Shown here one piece after another: positions 1 through 11,627 of a stretch of DNA of 64,000 nt. The position numbers were made by a program, and so were the translations under genes. Every line of letters begins with the position of its first letter. Positions within the stretch are counted from its first letter, which is position 1. The stretch spans positions 2,236,001-2,300,000 of the forward strand of contig JAQFVV010000037.1 of NCBI GenBank assembly GCA_028023455.1, written 5' to 3'. This DNA comes from Epiperipatus broadwayi (taxonomy: Eukaryota > Onychophora > Udeonychophora > Euonychophora > Peripatidae). The notes below the pieces were generated by a model, which searched no databases, was not told the DNA's origin, and was given only the letters and a program-made list of their open reading frames with translations.

Positions 1-790
1 TGATCATCATTTGATAACTGACTTTTATAAATTATGTTCTGACTTCAAGACCTATAACAATGTGTTATTAATTTGCTTTGGGAAGCTTTTCCAATTTTCA
101 TACAATAGACAATGCCTCATCACATGGGACATTTATAAATAAACTTTCTACTTCAAAGCTTACCAATATGTCAGTTCTTTTCATTTTCATACGCCTGACT
201 AACTATAAAGTACTTAGAATCCCAAGGACTGTGCCCAATATGCAAATGGATTAAGAACTTCGAGAAGAAATCTCAACAGATTTTGACATGATGATTTTTT
301 AGAACAGTGTGCCTTAATGGAATATTGTCTTTAGGGATTTTAGATAATCCATAAAGGGAAGGAATTTTGCTGAAATATGAAATTAATTTCCTTTTTTCTG
401 AATCACTGAAATACTTGCAATGATTCCGGAGTAATGCTTTGCAATTTTATTTCTGTATTTGGAATTGTTTTTTTTGCTACTTTTTTGTATTGGCCTGCTG
501 TGAGAAGTTCTTGTATTTTATCATAATCAGTTTCATCTGTTATAACCGTAGTGTTACTTTTGTCAGCAGGAAGAATGATTATAGATGGATCCTGTTTAAG
601 AGTTTTAATAGCTTTCCTCTCATTGTGTGGAATGTTTGATTTCTGCTTTTGATGTCTGTCAAGTATCTTTTTAACTCTCCGGTATAATTCTGTTGCTTCT
701 TCTAGAGGCAATTTTTGGGTAACTCCCTCACTGGCTACCATTACATCAAACAATGGGACAACAGATGGTGTAATGGCATAGTTCAAACTT
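1..790 (-). mobile_element. Penelope-like retroelement remnant (RT 5' part)
   Basis: Read on the minus strand, 786 down to 403 is an open stretch of 127 codons containing IIILPADKSNTTVI, the motif that precedes the reverse transcriptase core in Penelope-like elements. Continuing down to position 1, with stops and frameshifts, come LYGLSKIPKDNIPLRHTV (usual form LYGLPKIHK..PLRPIV) and then DILVSFEVESLFINVP (usual form DILVSFDVVSLFTNVP). The order and spacing fit the Penelope RT N-terminal region. The catalytic YxDD block and the GIY-YIG endonuclease would lie beyond the left edge and cannot be seen. The element is dead: at least two in-frame stops lie between the motifs. It sits in an upstream intron of the CBP gene in antisense orientation. 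Family assignment rests on motif recall. Confidence 0.75.
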
Positions 791-882
791 TTTCCAAGAA
801 CAAATAATTCCCATCAGAAAGGTGCTTAGAATTTAGATGTGTTATCTATTTATGTGTTATTACTAACAAATTGTTTGTATTT

Positions 883-3480
883 GAAAAGTTGGTTGTCATC
901 TGATCCTTCGTGTCAGCCGCGGGATGGCGCTATTTTTAGCTAAATTTCTAGAAATATGCCGTTTCCGTGACCGCACCCAAGCCTTTAAGCATTCTTTCTA
1001 AAATAAATCCTAGAAAGATTATTAACTTGGAGTTAAGTCTTTTTTCTACGTTAAAAGGTAGAGTGTTAACTCGGCTTAGCGGCTAACGGTGTGGCTTTTT
1101 CCGATGCTAAAAGCAGAGGAAAATGCCGTAGTTGTTTGTAACATGCACTACATCATAATGCTGTGTTATGTATTTTATGTAACAATATCGTACGAGGGTG
1201 TGTTAACTTGATCATGTCAAAATTATTTAAATTTTCATTGGGGCCTTTTTTTTTTTTTTAAGATGAATTGATGTACTGTTACTTTTTAACAATTTTAACA
1301 GTGTCGTGATTGTTCCTCATAAAGCTGTGAGCCTCCTAAATTCTCTATTAGGGTGGGGTAGCGTAAATTTTTTAACGATCACGCTTTGAGTCACGTTTTA
1401 GCGAGAAATTTTCCAAGACCAAGAAGATGGCTAATTCCAACACAGAAAACTTGAAAAGATGGGAATTGCCAGACACGGAAGCCGGTGCTGGAACATTTCT
1501 ACAGCAGAAAAACATCCGCTGCTGAAAGAAAAGATGGGATTGTGCAGAAAATATATGCAGATTTGAGGTCCAAAAACATCTTTTGACTTTCATTTGTAAA
1601 TCTCGTTGTTGCCAGCGGAAATGTTCACTTCGTAAGAGGCAGCTTGTTTGAGGGATTCCAAACGGTCTTCGTCATATGTAAAAAATAAAAGTAACTTCAA
1701 TTTTTATTTAAACATACATCCCATCTCCCAATAATTGTTTTCGTCGGCAATCAAATAGTCAAACAAAAGTAACGTCAATTATTCTTTAATCATATAGAAA
1801 AAAAAAACCCTCCCACTAATTGTTGTCGGCAATTAAATGTAAACCAATAAAAGTAAGACCGTAAATTATTATTTAAACATAACCAAAATAACTATTTGAA
1901 CATACACCAAAAAAGACCAGCTCTTGTCAATAAAAATTAAAGAAACAACTATTATTGTCCCATTGTCAAACCAAATATTATTTGGGAAACCCAAATAATT
2001 TATAAACGAAAAAAAAGAAAGTCAAATCGGTTGTCAATCAAATGGTAACCAATAAAAGTAACTTAAATTTTGATTTAAACATACACACACACAAAAAAAA
2101 AAGCAAACCCTTTCTCCCAATAATTGTTGTTGGTAATCAAATGTAAAAAATAAAAGTAACGTAAATTATTATTTAATCGTACACAAAAACGCCCCTCCCA
2201 TTAATTGTTGTCGGCAATCAAATGTAAAGCACTAAAAGTAAGGTAAATTATTTTTTAAACGTAACCCAAATTACTATTTGAACATGCACTAAAAAAGACC
2301 CTCTTGTCAATAAATTTGAAAGAAACAACAACTATTGTTGTCCCATTATCAAAAATATTATTTGGGAAACCAAAACAATAATTTATAAACAAAAAAAAAA
2401 GAAAGTTAAATCGGTTGTCAATCAGATGTAACAAATAAAAGTAACTTAAATTTTTATTTGAACATACACAAAAAACAACCCCTTTCTCCCAATAATTTGT
2501 TGTCGGCAATCAAATGTAAAATAAAAGTAATGTAAATTTGTATTTAATCATCACCCAAAAATACCCACTCCTCTCACTAATTATTGTCAATTAAATGTAC
2601 ACCACCACTAAATGTAACGTAAACTATTCTTTAAACGGTTACACCTTTTCTCCCAATAATTGTTGTCGACAATCATACACACAAAAAAAACACACCCCTC
2701 CCAATAATTAGTGTCAATCAAATGTAAACCAATAAAAGTAAGACCGTAACTTATTATTTAAACATAACCCAAATTACTATTTGAACATACACCAAAAAAA
2801 CACCCTCTTGTCAATAAAAATTAAACTAACAACAACTATTATTGTCTCATTGTCAAAAATATTTATTTGTAGAACCAAAACCATAATTTATAAACAAAAG
2901 GAAGTCAAATCGGTTGTCAATCAAATGTAAACCAATAAAAGTAACTTAAATTTTTATTTAAACATACACACACACACGAAAAAAGAAACACTTCTCCCAA
3001 TAATTGTTGTCAGCAATCAAATGAAAACCTATAAAAGTAACGTAAATTATTATTTAATCAACACCCCTCCCACTTATTGTTGTCGGCAATCAAATGTAAA
3101 CCTATAAAAGTAACGTAAATTATTATTTAAAGATCCATCAAAAAAACCCGTTCTCTCTTGAATTTTGTCAATCCAATTTTACAAAAACAGTAATACTATT
3201 TAAAAAAAAAACACAAATTACTATTTGAACACACACCAAAAAAAACCCTCTTGTCAATAAAAATTAAAAGAACAACTATTATTATCCCATTGTCAAAAAT
3301 ATTATTTGGGAAAAATAATTCAGAAACGAAAGAAAGTAAACTTTGTAAACCAAAAAAAATAAAAGTCAATATTAATAGAGAATCGCTAGCCCCGCGGGGA
3401 ACGTTATATTAATGTGTTTTTGGTTAGAAATAGCACCATCCCGCGGCTGACATGAAGGATCAGATGAGAAACGAAAAGTT
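883..3480. mobile_element. Merlin-like TIR element 1 (non-autonomous) with 8-bp TSD
   Basis: The element spans 891-3472 and is flanked by a perfect 8-bp duplication GAAAAGTT (883-890 and 3473-3480). Its ends are imperfect inverted repeats: the left begins GGTTGTCATCTGATCCTTCG, and the right, reverse-complemented, begins GTTTCTCATCTGATCCTTCA; both continue into a GC-rich GTCAGCCGCGGGATGG block. Inside the left end is a motif like AATATGCCGTTTCCGTGACC, also present in diverged form near the ends of the other four related elements in this window. No transposase motif was recognised; the 73-codon minus-strand frame at 1372-1593 resembles nothing I know. Most of the interior (about 1680-3350) is a degenerate tandem repeat. 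Assignment to Merlin is by similarity of ends and TSD length to the element at 6806-8911. Confidence 0.8.
1680..3350. repeat. Degenerate tandem subrepeats inside TIR element 1
   Basis: Short blocks recur many times: a block like AATCAAATGTAAACCAATAA, followed by AAGTAACGTAAATTATTATT, then a C-rich run and CCCAATAATTGTTGTCGGCA. They are also organised in a larger unit (compare 1860-2150, 2230-2520 and 2740-3010) that adds a segment with CTCTTGTCAATAAAAATTAA. The copies differ by many substitutions and small indels, so the array is old. It accounts for most of the length of the element and carries no reading frame. Confidence 0.75.
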
Positions 3481-3958
3481 TTAATAAAGTTTAAAATTTT
3501 CTATACGTTCAACATTTACAGATAGATGATGGAAATAGTCCAATATATCATATTTAGATTCTATTGTTTTTATGTATCTATGATTTATTTTTTCTGGTTT
3601 ATGAAAAACGATTGAAAATTCAATGTATTAAGTATTTGTATACAATTATTTCAGCACATTTTCAAACTGAAAAATGACGTATTTAGAACTAAACGTAAAA
3701 TTTGAAGTTATCAAAAGTATTTCATGTTTTAGAGCATTAAAGAAATGATAAATTTGCATGATTGTGTATGTAGCAATAAAAGAGGGTGGGGCATTTTTAC
3801 TTTATAAAAAAAATATTGCTGAATATCTACTGCCAATTTATTTGAAAATTAATAAAAAAACACATCCTCAATTAAAGAAAATGATTTACTATGTATATTT
3901 CAACTTTGAATGAAAATAGTATTTAAAATAAATGCAGAAATTGAATTAGAAAGTTAAT
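3481..3958. other. Intron, A+T-rich, no feature seen
   Basis: Low-complexity A+T sequence between TIR element 1 and the LINE remnant. No reading frame, TIR or RNA gene was recognised. Confidence 0.5.
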
Positions 3959-3959
3959 T

Positions 3960-4440
3960 AATGATATAATTGAAAATAGAAGAAAATTTTTGAGAAACAA
4001 ATTAGTGTTTCATTGGATACTACTGGAGTTAGTATTGAAAGTAAATGGGTTCAGATATTCTGATGATGTGGTATGATTATTTAAAGGATTAAAATTATAC
4101 TGCGCTTCAAATGCTTCTTGGTGAAATTAGAAAAATCGTAGTAAAATATTAGGCTTAGCGCTTTTGAAGTCTTTTAACCTCATTCTTAGCCAAGAAATTA
4201 GAAACGTTGTAGTGTTGTTGACGTTTGCTAATTTATGCAATATAGTCTTCATATGCAAAACGATTTTACTACCAAAAGATCTCAGCTCGAACACTTCTTA
4301 GAGATAGAGAAACGTGTCTTTTCTATTAACTGGCATGTGATCAATCAGCTCGACCACTTCTTAGAGATAGAGAAACACATGTCTTTTCTATTAATGGCAT
4401 GTGAATCGTTGGGATGAAAATAATATGAATAAAAATAGAT
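3960..4440 (+). mobile_element. LINE (non-LTR retrotransposon) RT remnant
   Basis: On the plus strand near 4048-4090 a frame reads GFRYSDDVV, a stop, then LFKG, which corresponds to the (F/Y)xDD catalytic motif of non-LTR reverse transcriptases (usual form KYADDVVLL). About 20 codons downstream, in a shifted frame, comes LQMLLGEIRKIVVKY, matching the LQxLLxEL..xxxYGL helix that follows that motif in LINEs. The frame is broken by stops and shifts, and the rest of the protein is not recognisable. Downstream sequence to about 5170 may be further decayed LINE, but I cannot support it. Clade is not assignable. Confidence 0.5.
4284..4411. repeat. 64-bp tandem duplication
   Basis: Two adjacent copies beginning GCTCGAACACTTCTTAGAGA (4284) and GCTCGACCACTTCTTAGAGA (4348), each ending near a GGCATGTGA block. 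They differ by a few substitutions and small indels. Confidence 0.85.
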
Positions 4441-6797
4441 GGTAATATTAAAACATCTAAACTAAGGATAAAGCAGATTAATATTTTTAAATATTTGAAT
4501 AATTCGGAAGATTAATGATGAAAAATGATTGAGAATATCTATTACTAAACAAGATTTTATAAGGATAGGAAGTTTTTTTTTGTGGTTCATTAAAATTGGA
4601 TTTAAGAAATGGACTTATATATTTTTTTATGTTTATATTAACAACTTTATTGTGGAAATTAGAAAAAAAAATGGAATGACTTTATATTTGAGGATTTGAA
4701 AGAAAATTAAAAGGATAAATTGGAAAGATATGATTAATAATGCGTAAGTATTGGAAAGAGTAAGTGTACAATGATTATTTAATGAGAAAAGTAGTTGGTA
4801 TTAAGGAAGAGAGTAGTTATAGAAAGGCTCAGAAAAATTGATGTGGTTGGAGATGATATGAAATCTGTTTTGTTTTTTTATATTTATAAAAAAAAATTTT
4901 GTCTGAACTATTAAGATGAGAAAAAGGAATAGGAAGTATGAAATTGTTTATTATTATTCTTTAAGCATTGATTATTAACATATGTAATTGTACTTAATAC
5001 TTTTTTCCATTTTATTTCCTTACAGTTTCAATTGTACAATCTTTTTTGGATCTACAAAATATTTATTTAATCACTTCCTGACCAGCAGTGTATCTTCAGC
5101 ACATTTTGAGTGTTCTAATTGTGCTGCTATAATTTTTGGCTTTTTTCTTTATTTTGCCCATTTTGTATAATATTACTTTTCCAGTTCACATTTATTTAAC
5201 GTCTAAATAGGAACTAAAATTATTAATTATAAAAAAAATTCAATCAGTATCATATATATATATAGCTATTATCCAAATTTCCAAATTCAAAAGCTACTGA
5301 AAATACCACAGATTAATAAATTCTTTATCCTCAGACTTTGAGAGCATACTTTTTTCTTTTATTTTTTGGAGGGGGGTGGGGTGGAATTTTCAATAATTTA
5401 TTTATATGTTTATTCTTATTTATGTAATGTATTTGCAAAATATTTTGTTTTAAATCAGTAAAATACTTTATTACAATTAGATTATATTTGAAAATATTTG
5501 TTTTTAAGAAAAGTTATTAAAACCATAATTACAGTAAAGCAGAAGTTGTGATTGATTTGCCGAAAAGAAATGCTTTCATAAATGCTAATGCTGTGATTTT
5601 TTATGAAATTGTAATAATAATTAGTGCAATTTTAAAACATAATTTCATTGATTTATAATGTCTCAATTAAAATTCATTTCAATTTTAAAAGTGGACTTCA
5701 AAAATAAAAAAAAACCAACCTCATTCAAATATTATTTTATAGAATACTTTTGTTTGTAAACTTATATTTGTAATAATTAATGTGAAAGTTATCAAAACAT
5801 GATACAGGATAACGATTTAATTGTGAATATAAAATGTCACAAATACAACCAAAACTGTCACAAGAGGAATCAATCAGAGGAGTTAGTAAATATATATGAC
5901 TACATAGAAACAATTATTTTAATGTAATTATATCTAAATATATATATAAGTATATTTTAATTACATTTAGATAGATATTCATATATTTTTGTTGTTTTAT
6001 ATAATATTTATAATATGTTATTTTTAACTTTCATAGTCCTGCTTGATTTAATGCAGTAATAGAATATCAAACTGTGTAGTGTAAAGTTCTTAGATTGATT
6101 CCAGTGCTAGCACTTTTGGAATTAGAGGGAAATATAAAATTCATAAAAGAAAAGAATAAGAAAATAAATTGGCTTATTTAGATCTATTGTTAATTAAATC
6201 TTATGTTAATAGTAAAGATAGCAAAGAAATATATATTTATGAAAAATGTAATATAGATAATAGTATTTTTAATTAGTATTCTAACATTTGTAGTGTATAG
6301 AGCCAAAAAATATTGCTAAAATTCAGAAGAGGACAGAAAACAAATGAATTTAATAATAAATGAACTAAAAAATAATAATTACTTAAATAAAAATTATAAA
6401 AGATAATATAAAGATGATAGAAAAAGGAAATAATGAAAATATTAAAAAAAGATATAATTGAAAAAATTAAATATATAAGGATAAAAACTTATAATAATAA
6501 CATAATAAAATGGTAAACAAAATTGTTAATTAATTAAATAGAAAATTTAATAATAATAATAATAAAAAAATTTTAACAGATAAAAAATTGTAATGAAAAT
6601 ATTGTAAAATCCATAAATGTGGTATATGAAATTAGTTGCAAAAACTGTCACATTAATTATATTAAAAGTAATTACATAGTTGAAGTGAAGAATTCAATTA
6701 AAACAACATAAGTGGGATAAAAGATCATCTCTTTACATACATTCAATAGAAGCTAGCATTAATTTGAAAAATATTATATAAAATGATTTATTACTTA
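4441..6797. other. Intron, A+T-rich, little structure
   Basis: Extremely A+T-rich sequence with short TA runs (near 5250-5265 and 5936-5950) and A-rich stretches between 6100 and 6600 where the plus strand is strongly purine-biased. The 60-codon frame at 4988-5170 has no recognisable similarity and is treated as chance. No gene was seen. Confidence 0.5.
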
Positions 6798-8919
6798 CAT
6801 TCATGGGTAAAAGCCTGAAATCCGGGCAAAGTCGCTTGGAGCGTTGATGCTAGACAAAATCAATGAAATATAAAGTTATCGGGCCACAATTTTTTTTTTA
6901 ATTTTAATACAACATGATTTATTATTTATTGATTAAAACAATTTTAATTTTCTTTATAACATGATTTATTTATTATTAAATAAATTTTTATATTCATTTT
7001 TCTTTTTTTTTTTTTATCCAAATTTTTCAACAAATTTTTGTAATGTAATTTTTTTTGTTTTTATTATTTTAAAACTTTGAACCGTTTTACCACGTCAAAA
7101 TATTTCTTTTAATCCCACCGCCGAAAAAAAATAGAATACAATTACTTGCGAATTGTTTAGACTTAATTCTAATTTTTTTTTTGTCTTGACTATTATTTTT
7201 CCCTTTTTACTTTTTTTTAAAACAACTTGTTTTTAATTATGTTTGAATTAGCCTTTCTTTTATTTTTTTTGTCTACTACAATAAACAGCTGTTTTTTGTG
7301 GGGGTGGGTGATTTCGTATCGTTATTATATTAATAAAAACTAAACACAAATAGTAAATTATTTTAACAGCGCTAAAAAAAGATAATCAACTTTTGAACTT
7401 GTTTCCAATTATTTACTTTTTAGTTGTCGTAATTGTTTTTATTAATATTCAATCAAAATTACACCCCTACCCTCGCATAAAATTTATTTTTCCCCATCCT
7501 TTCTAAAGTAAACTTTTTTACTTTGTCGTTATTATTAACAAAAATACAAAGCGAATCAAAATATGGTTTGTGTCAATTTATAATTACTTTACAAAAAAAA
7601 ATACACAAACTTTGTATTTTTTTTTTAAAATAATTATTTATTTATTTATGTAATCTATTTAATTAAAAAAAAAAAACACAGTCTACTGTTTATTTGCAAC
7701 AGCCATCTCAGATAGGATGGATAGAAGTAGATCTTCATTCTTGTGCATTCTTCTTCATATAAACTCTGACAAGTAGTTGTCCAACAACTTTCTGTCAGTT
7801 CCTCTTTTCTTGTTGTTTTTTTTTTTCAAAAGACCCCAAAGACGCTCAATATTCTGTGTGAACGCTCATGGTAGGATCCACAAAGTGGTATCGGTGGTTG
7901 ACTGTTAGGTGTTGGAATCCAGTGGCCTTCAGTTCTGTAGTTTTGTAACCCCTCCAGCAATCGGAAAAGATTGTCGATCCTATCTTGATATTGTCTTTGA
8001 TGGATTGCAAGAGTGTAGCCGCAGAGCGGGATGAAACACAGTACACAAAACATTCGCCACTCTCGCGACAACTTCTCACTTTTTACTTTGATTTCTATTT
8101 CGTTCGAATTAGCTCTTTTTTTTAGCCTTCTACAATAAATTGCTTTTGGAGGTGGGGGTGGGGTGTATTTCGTAATTTGTTATTCTTAACAAAAAGTCAA
8201 CCAAATTCATCATTTATTTAAACCCCGCTGCAAAAAAAATGAAACCAAATACTTGTCAATTTCGAATGAAATAAAAAACAAAAAAAAAAGGACACAAGCT
8301 TTGGACTTTTTAAAATTATTTATTTGATTTTATTGCTGTAATAAAAAGTGGACTTTACATGTGCCTGACAAAATAAAAAAAAAAACCAATCACACACTTT
8401 CTGTACTCGGCAATTTATCTGCAGAAAAGTTTCAAAATTGCACATTGTCTCAGATCTTTTAGTGGTCTCGAATATTTTCCCCACCACGCTGAAACGTGAC
8501 TTAATGCGTGAGCTTTGTCGAAGCCTGTTCGAATATACACTTTGCCAATTTCTTTACATATTGACCTTTTTTTCGGGAAGGGTGGGGACCATATGACAAT
8601 TCTTAATAATTAACATTTTTTAAATCGAAATGACATTACTCTATTATGGAGATTTGAAAAAGTCGTACCGCCTTGAAATTTAAACACCCTCAAGCGATAC
8701 GGTAATCAGCTATGAAAAGAACGAATACGCGTAAATAGCTTCGAAGCACAAAACAGGCCCTGCGATGTCATGTAAAGCGGCCTAATGGGTTAATACAATA
8801 CATAAATATTGTATTAGCCTGTAAGGCTGCGGCCGCCGAAACGGCATTTTTATGTGTTTTGACATGTAAACAATGCCCTAAGCGGCCGAGCCCGGATTTC
8901 AGGCTTTTACCCATTCATG
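6798..8919 (-). mobile_element. Merlin TIR element 2 with transposase remnant and 8-bp TSD
   Basis: The element runs 6806-8911 between perfect 8-bp duplications CATTCATG (6798-6805 and 8912-8919). Its inverted ends begin GGTAAAAGCCTGAAATCCGG, identical at both sides, then diverge into a GC-rich subterminal region. The minus strand carries a broken transposase at about 7690-8079. The remaining interior is A+T-rich with two diverged copies of a block ending in a GGGGGTGGGG stretch (near 7295 and 8150). At 2.1 kb this is the only one of the five related elements in the window with identifiable transposase coding, and it gives the superfamily identity: 8-bp TSD plus an IS1595/ISXO2-type DDE enzyme is characteristic of Merlin. 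Confidence 0.85.
7690..8079 (-). pseudogene. Merlin-type (IS1595/ISXO2-like) transposase, broken
   Basis: Two overlapping minus-strand frames (8079-7846 and 8071-7826) cover the same segment. The first reads SSRSAATLLQSIKDNIKIGS, then TIFSDCWRGYKT, then HLTVNHRYHFVDP and VHTEY. This is the order RSAATL..I...I..GSTI.SDxW.xY....HxTVNHxxxFVD..xxxHT seen in IS1595/ISXO2 and Merlin transposases; the Asp of SDCW is the second catalytic acidic residue. The next conserved block (NIERLWG, bearing the catalytic Glu) is visible in another frame just downstream, so a small deletion near 7860 has shifted the frame. A frame with LLDNYLSEFIWRR-like coding continues to about 7690, interrupted by a stop. The N-terminal third and first catalytic Asp were not found. 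The enzyme would have cut and pasted the element; it is dead here. Confidence 0.8.
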
Positions 8920-9046
8920 TTAACCCATTAAATCCTAAGGCGCCATCTTTAATTTTAAAAAAATTACAAGAAATATAATTTTTGTTACAGTAAATATAAA
9001 TATATATATTGTTAGAAAGAACAAACATGAAAGAATCTAATAAAGC
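8920..9046. other. Intron, no feature seen
   Basis: Short A+T-rich stretch with no recognisable structure. Confidence 0.4.
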
Positions 9047-9760
9047 TGATAAAATAGTCATTACCTAAAAATAATAATTAAAAAACGGAGTGTTTTAGCA
9101 CTTTTAAACATGTTCATTTTTACATTGGTTCACAAATTCTAAATTTTGAAAGTTATATGTTAAAATTCCAATTTCATAGAAAGCTTCATCACATTTGTCA
9201 TAAAATGTTGAAAAAATGTTATATAATATATCTTATCTGAAGTAATTTTTCAGTGAAAAAATTATAAAAACAATGCAATTAGTAACATATTTTTATTAGC
9301 TGACCCAGATCCTGTTCTTCCATATCAGGGTATGTGCTAGAAATGTTTGTTCGTCCTTCCATGCAAGGGTATCTGTTAGAAATATGTTTGGTTTTTAGTG
9401 GGGGAAAAATAACAGTAATAGTTTACAAGATATTATGCAAAGAGAGCTTTAGTAAATTGTAATGTATTATATTATTATAATATTATATATTAATTATTTT
9501 ATTATATTAGTGAAAAATGGGGCATGACCTAAAATGTGTATTCTTTTCAAATAAAGTATACTCAAATAAATATCAAACAGTCAGAACAGCTTATGAGATA
9601 TTATGCAAAGAGAACTTTATTAAATTGTAATATATTTAAAAATATAACTAATTATTATATTATTGGTTGGGGGTGGGGGGCACCTAAAATATGTATTCTT
9701 TTCAAGTAAATGAAGTGTACTCAAAAAATAAATATCAAACAAAAATTTCTCTTAAGATAA
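9047..9760. repeat. Dispersed repeat (copy 1) with internal ~170-bp duplication
   Basis: About 250 bp here (9047-9300) aligns by eye in the same orientation with 48250-48480. Both reach a shared block like AGCTGACCCAGATCCTGTTC (9298) / AGCCGATCCAGATCTTATCC (48477), followed by T-rich sequence with GGACATATG- or AGAAATATG-like words. Downstream, 9419-9590 and 9590-9745 are two diverged tandem copies, each with GATATTATGCAAAGAGA and TATTCTTTTCAA. No coding was recognised, so this is an unclassified repeat family. Confidence 0.65.
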
Positions 9761-9868
9761 AATGAATAAAAATTAAGTAAAATCAATAAACATCAAAATA
9801 AACAATTTTAGTATGAGTACTGATTATATGTGTGTGTGGGAGATGATGTATGAAGTAGATGGCTGAGG

Positions 9869-10120
9869 GTATGTGATCAAATCTGGATGTGTATGTTTTA
9901 TATCATTGAAATGTATTGTCTAAAATTATATAGCATATTTATTCTTTTCTATATATATTTAATTGAATACTGAAATAAAATCATAATATATCCCTATATG
10001 TATATGATCGAGTCTGGATGTGTATGTTTTTATATCATTGAAATGTATTATCTAAAATTATATAGCATATTTATTCTTTTTTTATATATTTAATTATATA
10101 AAATAAGTAATAAAAGTAAT
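9869..10120. repeat. 131-bp tandem duplication
   Basis: Copies start at 9869 (GTATGTGATCAAATCTGGAT) and 10000 (GTATATGATCGAGTCTGGAT). Each contains a nearly identical run from ATGTGTATG to CATATTTATTC. No gene content. Confidence 0.85.
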
Positions 10121-11362
10121 TGAATTTCCTGAGGCATTAGATGTGATATCCACTGTTGTCCTTGCAGACAAAAAATTACTCCAATCCTTTTTTTTTTGAC
10201 ATTATAGCTTTCAAATCCTTTTTTTTTTTACATTGCAGCTTCCAAATAGCTTGAAAATGGGCTTCTAGCAAAAGGGCTTGCAAATACACATTGCCACTCT
10301 CATATCCATATCAAGCGGTAAAGAGAATGCAATTCAGCCGTAAAAAAGATTTTTCATTAAAGAAAAAAATCATAAAAATCCAAATTTCATTATATAAAAA
10401 AAAAAAAAAACTCATTTTAAACATAATAAAATAGCGGAATGGTCTGAAATCCGTAAGTGTATGATTTACTGATTCCGCACAATCTCAGTTGAATCTTAAT
10501 TTTTGAACAGGGGCTCTCAGGGGGCGCTTCGGACACAAGGGGTAAGATATAGAAAAATCAAAGAAGCTATATTAATTTAACTAAAGTTTAAATAAAGATT
10601 TAGGTTTAAAAACTTTATTAATGTAATAAATATATATATAAATTAAATAAGAGAAAGTAATAATTACAAAAAATAAATGTAAAGGGAGTTATATATTTTA
10701 AAGGATTTAATTGAATTAAATTAGTTTAATTACTAATTTAAAAATATATATAAAAGTTAAATAATATTTTTTTACAAATATTAAATGAAATGGTAAAATA
10801 ATTTTAAAATATGAATTATGCATATTTATATATAATTATAGTGGTATATTTTGTTTCTATGAAGTTATATATAATTAAAATATTTGTAGCTCTGAAGAAG
10901 ACTGCCAGACAGTCTAAATTGTAAGATAAAATTATTTGAAGAAAATAATATATTTGCATTTTATAAAGTGAAAAAAGAAAGGTGTTATCAATTATAATAC
11001 CACAAAGATGTTTAGGCAGTTAAGAAAACAAAAATCACAAAATATTAAGAAACCACAGTGAATTTTAAGATTTTTGTATGAAGTATGAAAAAAAGCAGAC
11101 AAAAATAAACTATTAGTTGATAATTAAATAAGAATAAAAACTTTAAATTAAAAAAGCGAAAATAAAAAGATTATTTGCTTGTGAATAGATTTCATATAAC
11201 ATAATCAAAAATTTTAACTACTCATATAATAATTTGTAATCTGTTGATTTTTAGGTATTACATATCTTTAGTGGTAATAATATTTGAAATTAATATATAT
11301 CATTTAAGCAAATTGTGTTTTTTTTTATTTACTGAAAATAATGTAGCAACTTTTATTTTTAG
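10121..11362. other. Intron 5' of the first visible CBP exon
   Basis: A+T-rich sequence with several homopolymer tracts and a GC-richer island near 10510-10545 of unknown origin. No upstream CBP exon was found; the HAT segment that should precede the 11363 exon (usually containing FFGMHVQEYG) was not seen anywhere in 1-11362, so this intron is at least 11.3 kb long. Confidence 0.6.
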
Positions 11363-11476
11363 GCGGGTATATATAGCCTATTTGGACAGTGTTCATTTTT
11401 TCCGGCCAAAGCAATATAGGACAGCAGTATACCATGAAATTCTTCTAGGCTACTTAGAATACTGCAAACAATTAGG
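11363..11476 (+). CDS. nej/CBP: CBP/p300 histone acetyltransferase, HAT exon a
   Basis: First visible coding exon (114 nt), bounded by TTTTTAG at 11356-11362 and a GT donor at 11477. It starts with one base completing an Arg codon and ends with two bases of a Gly codon. It reads [15 protein letters not shown] and [15 protein letters not shown], the core of the CBP/p300 HAT domain. By alignment from memory with human p300, it contains the acetyl-CoA/lysine-pocket residues equivalent to D1399 (in LDS), R1410 and Y1414 (in RTAVY). CBP is a nuclear coactivator that transfers acetyl groups from acetyl-CoA to histone H3/H4 tails and other proteins. The preceding exons (KIX, bromodomain, PHD, N-terminal HAT) lie outside the window. 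The residues match arthropod CBP better than vertebrate CBP (YIAYL, PKQYR). Confidence 0.97.
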
Positions 11477-11627
11477 GTAATTTGGAAATTAAAATTATAT
11501 TTAATTAGTTAATTTTGGACTGTAGATTTAATATAGTAATCCATTGTCTTTATGCAGCTATTTGCTTGATGTTTATGTAAATTATTTGTTCATGATTTAT
11601 TAGAAAAATATTTTTTTATTTATTTAG

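Noticed and set aside
1372-1593. 73-codon minus frame in TIR element 1 as a Merlin transposase part
   Set aside because: It has none of the SDxW, VNH or IExxW blocks seen in the 6806-8911 element.
9298-9400. Possible upstream CBP exon at the GC-richer ACCCAGATCCTG block
   Set aside because: No frame matches the HAT or PHD sequence, and the same block recurs at 48.48 kb, so it is a repeat.
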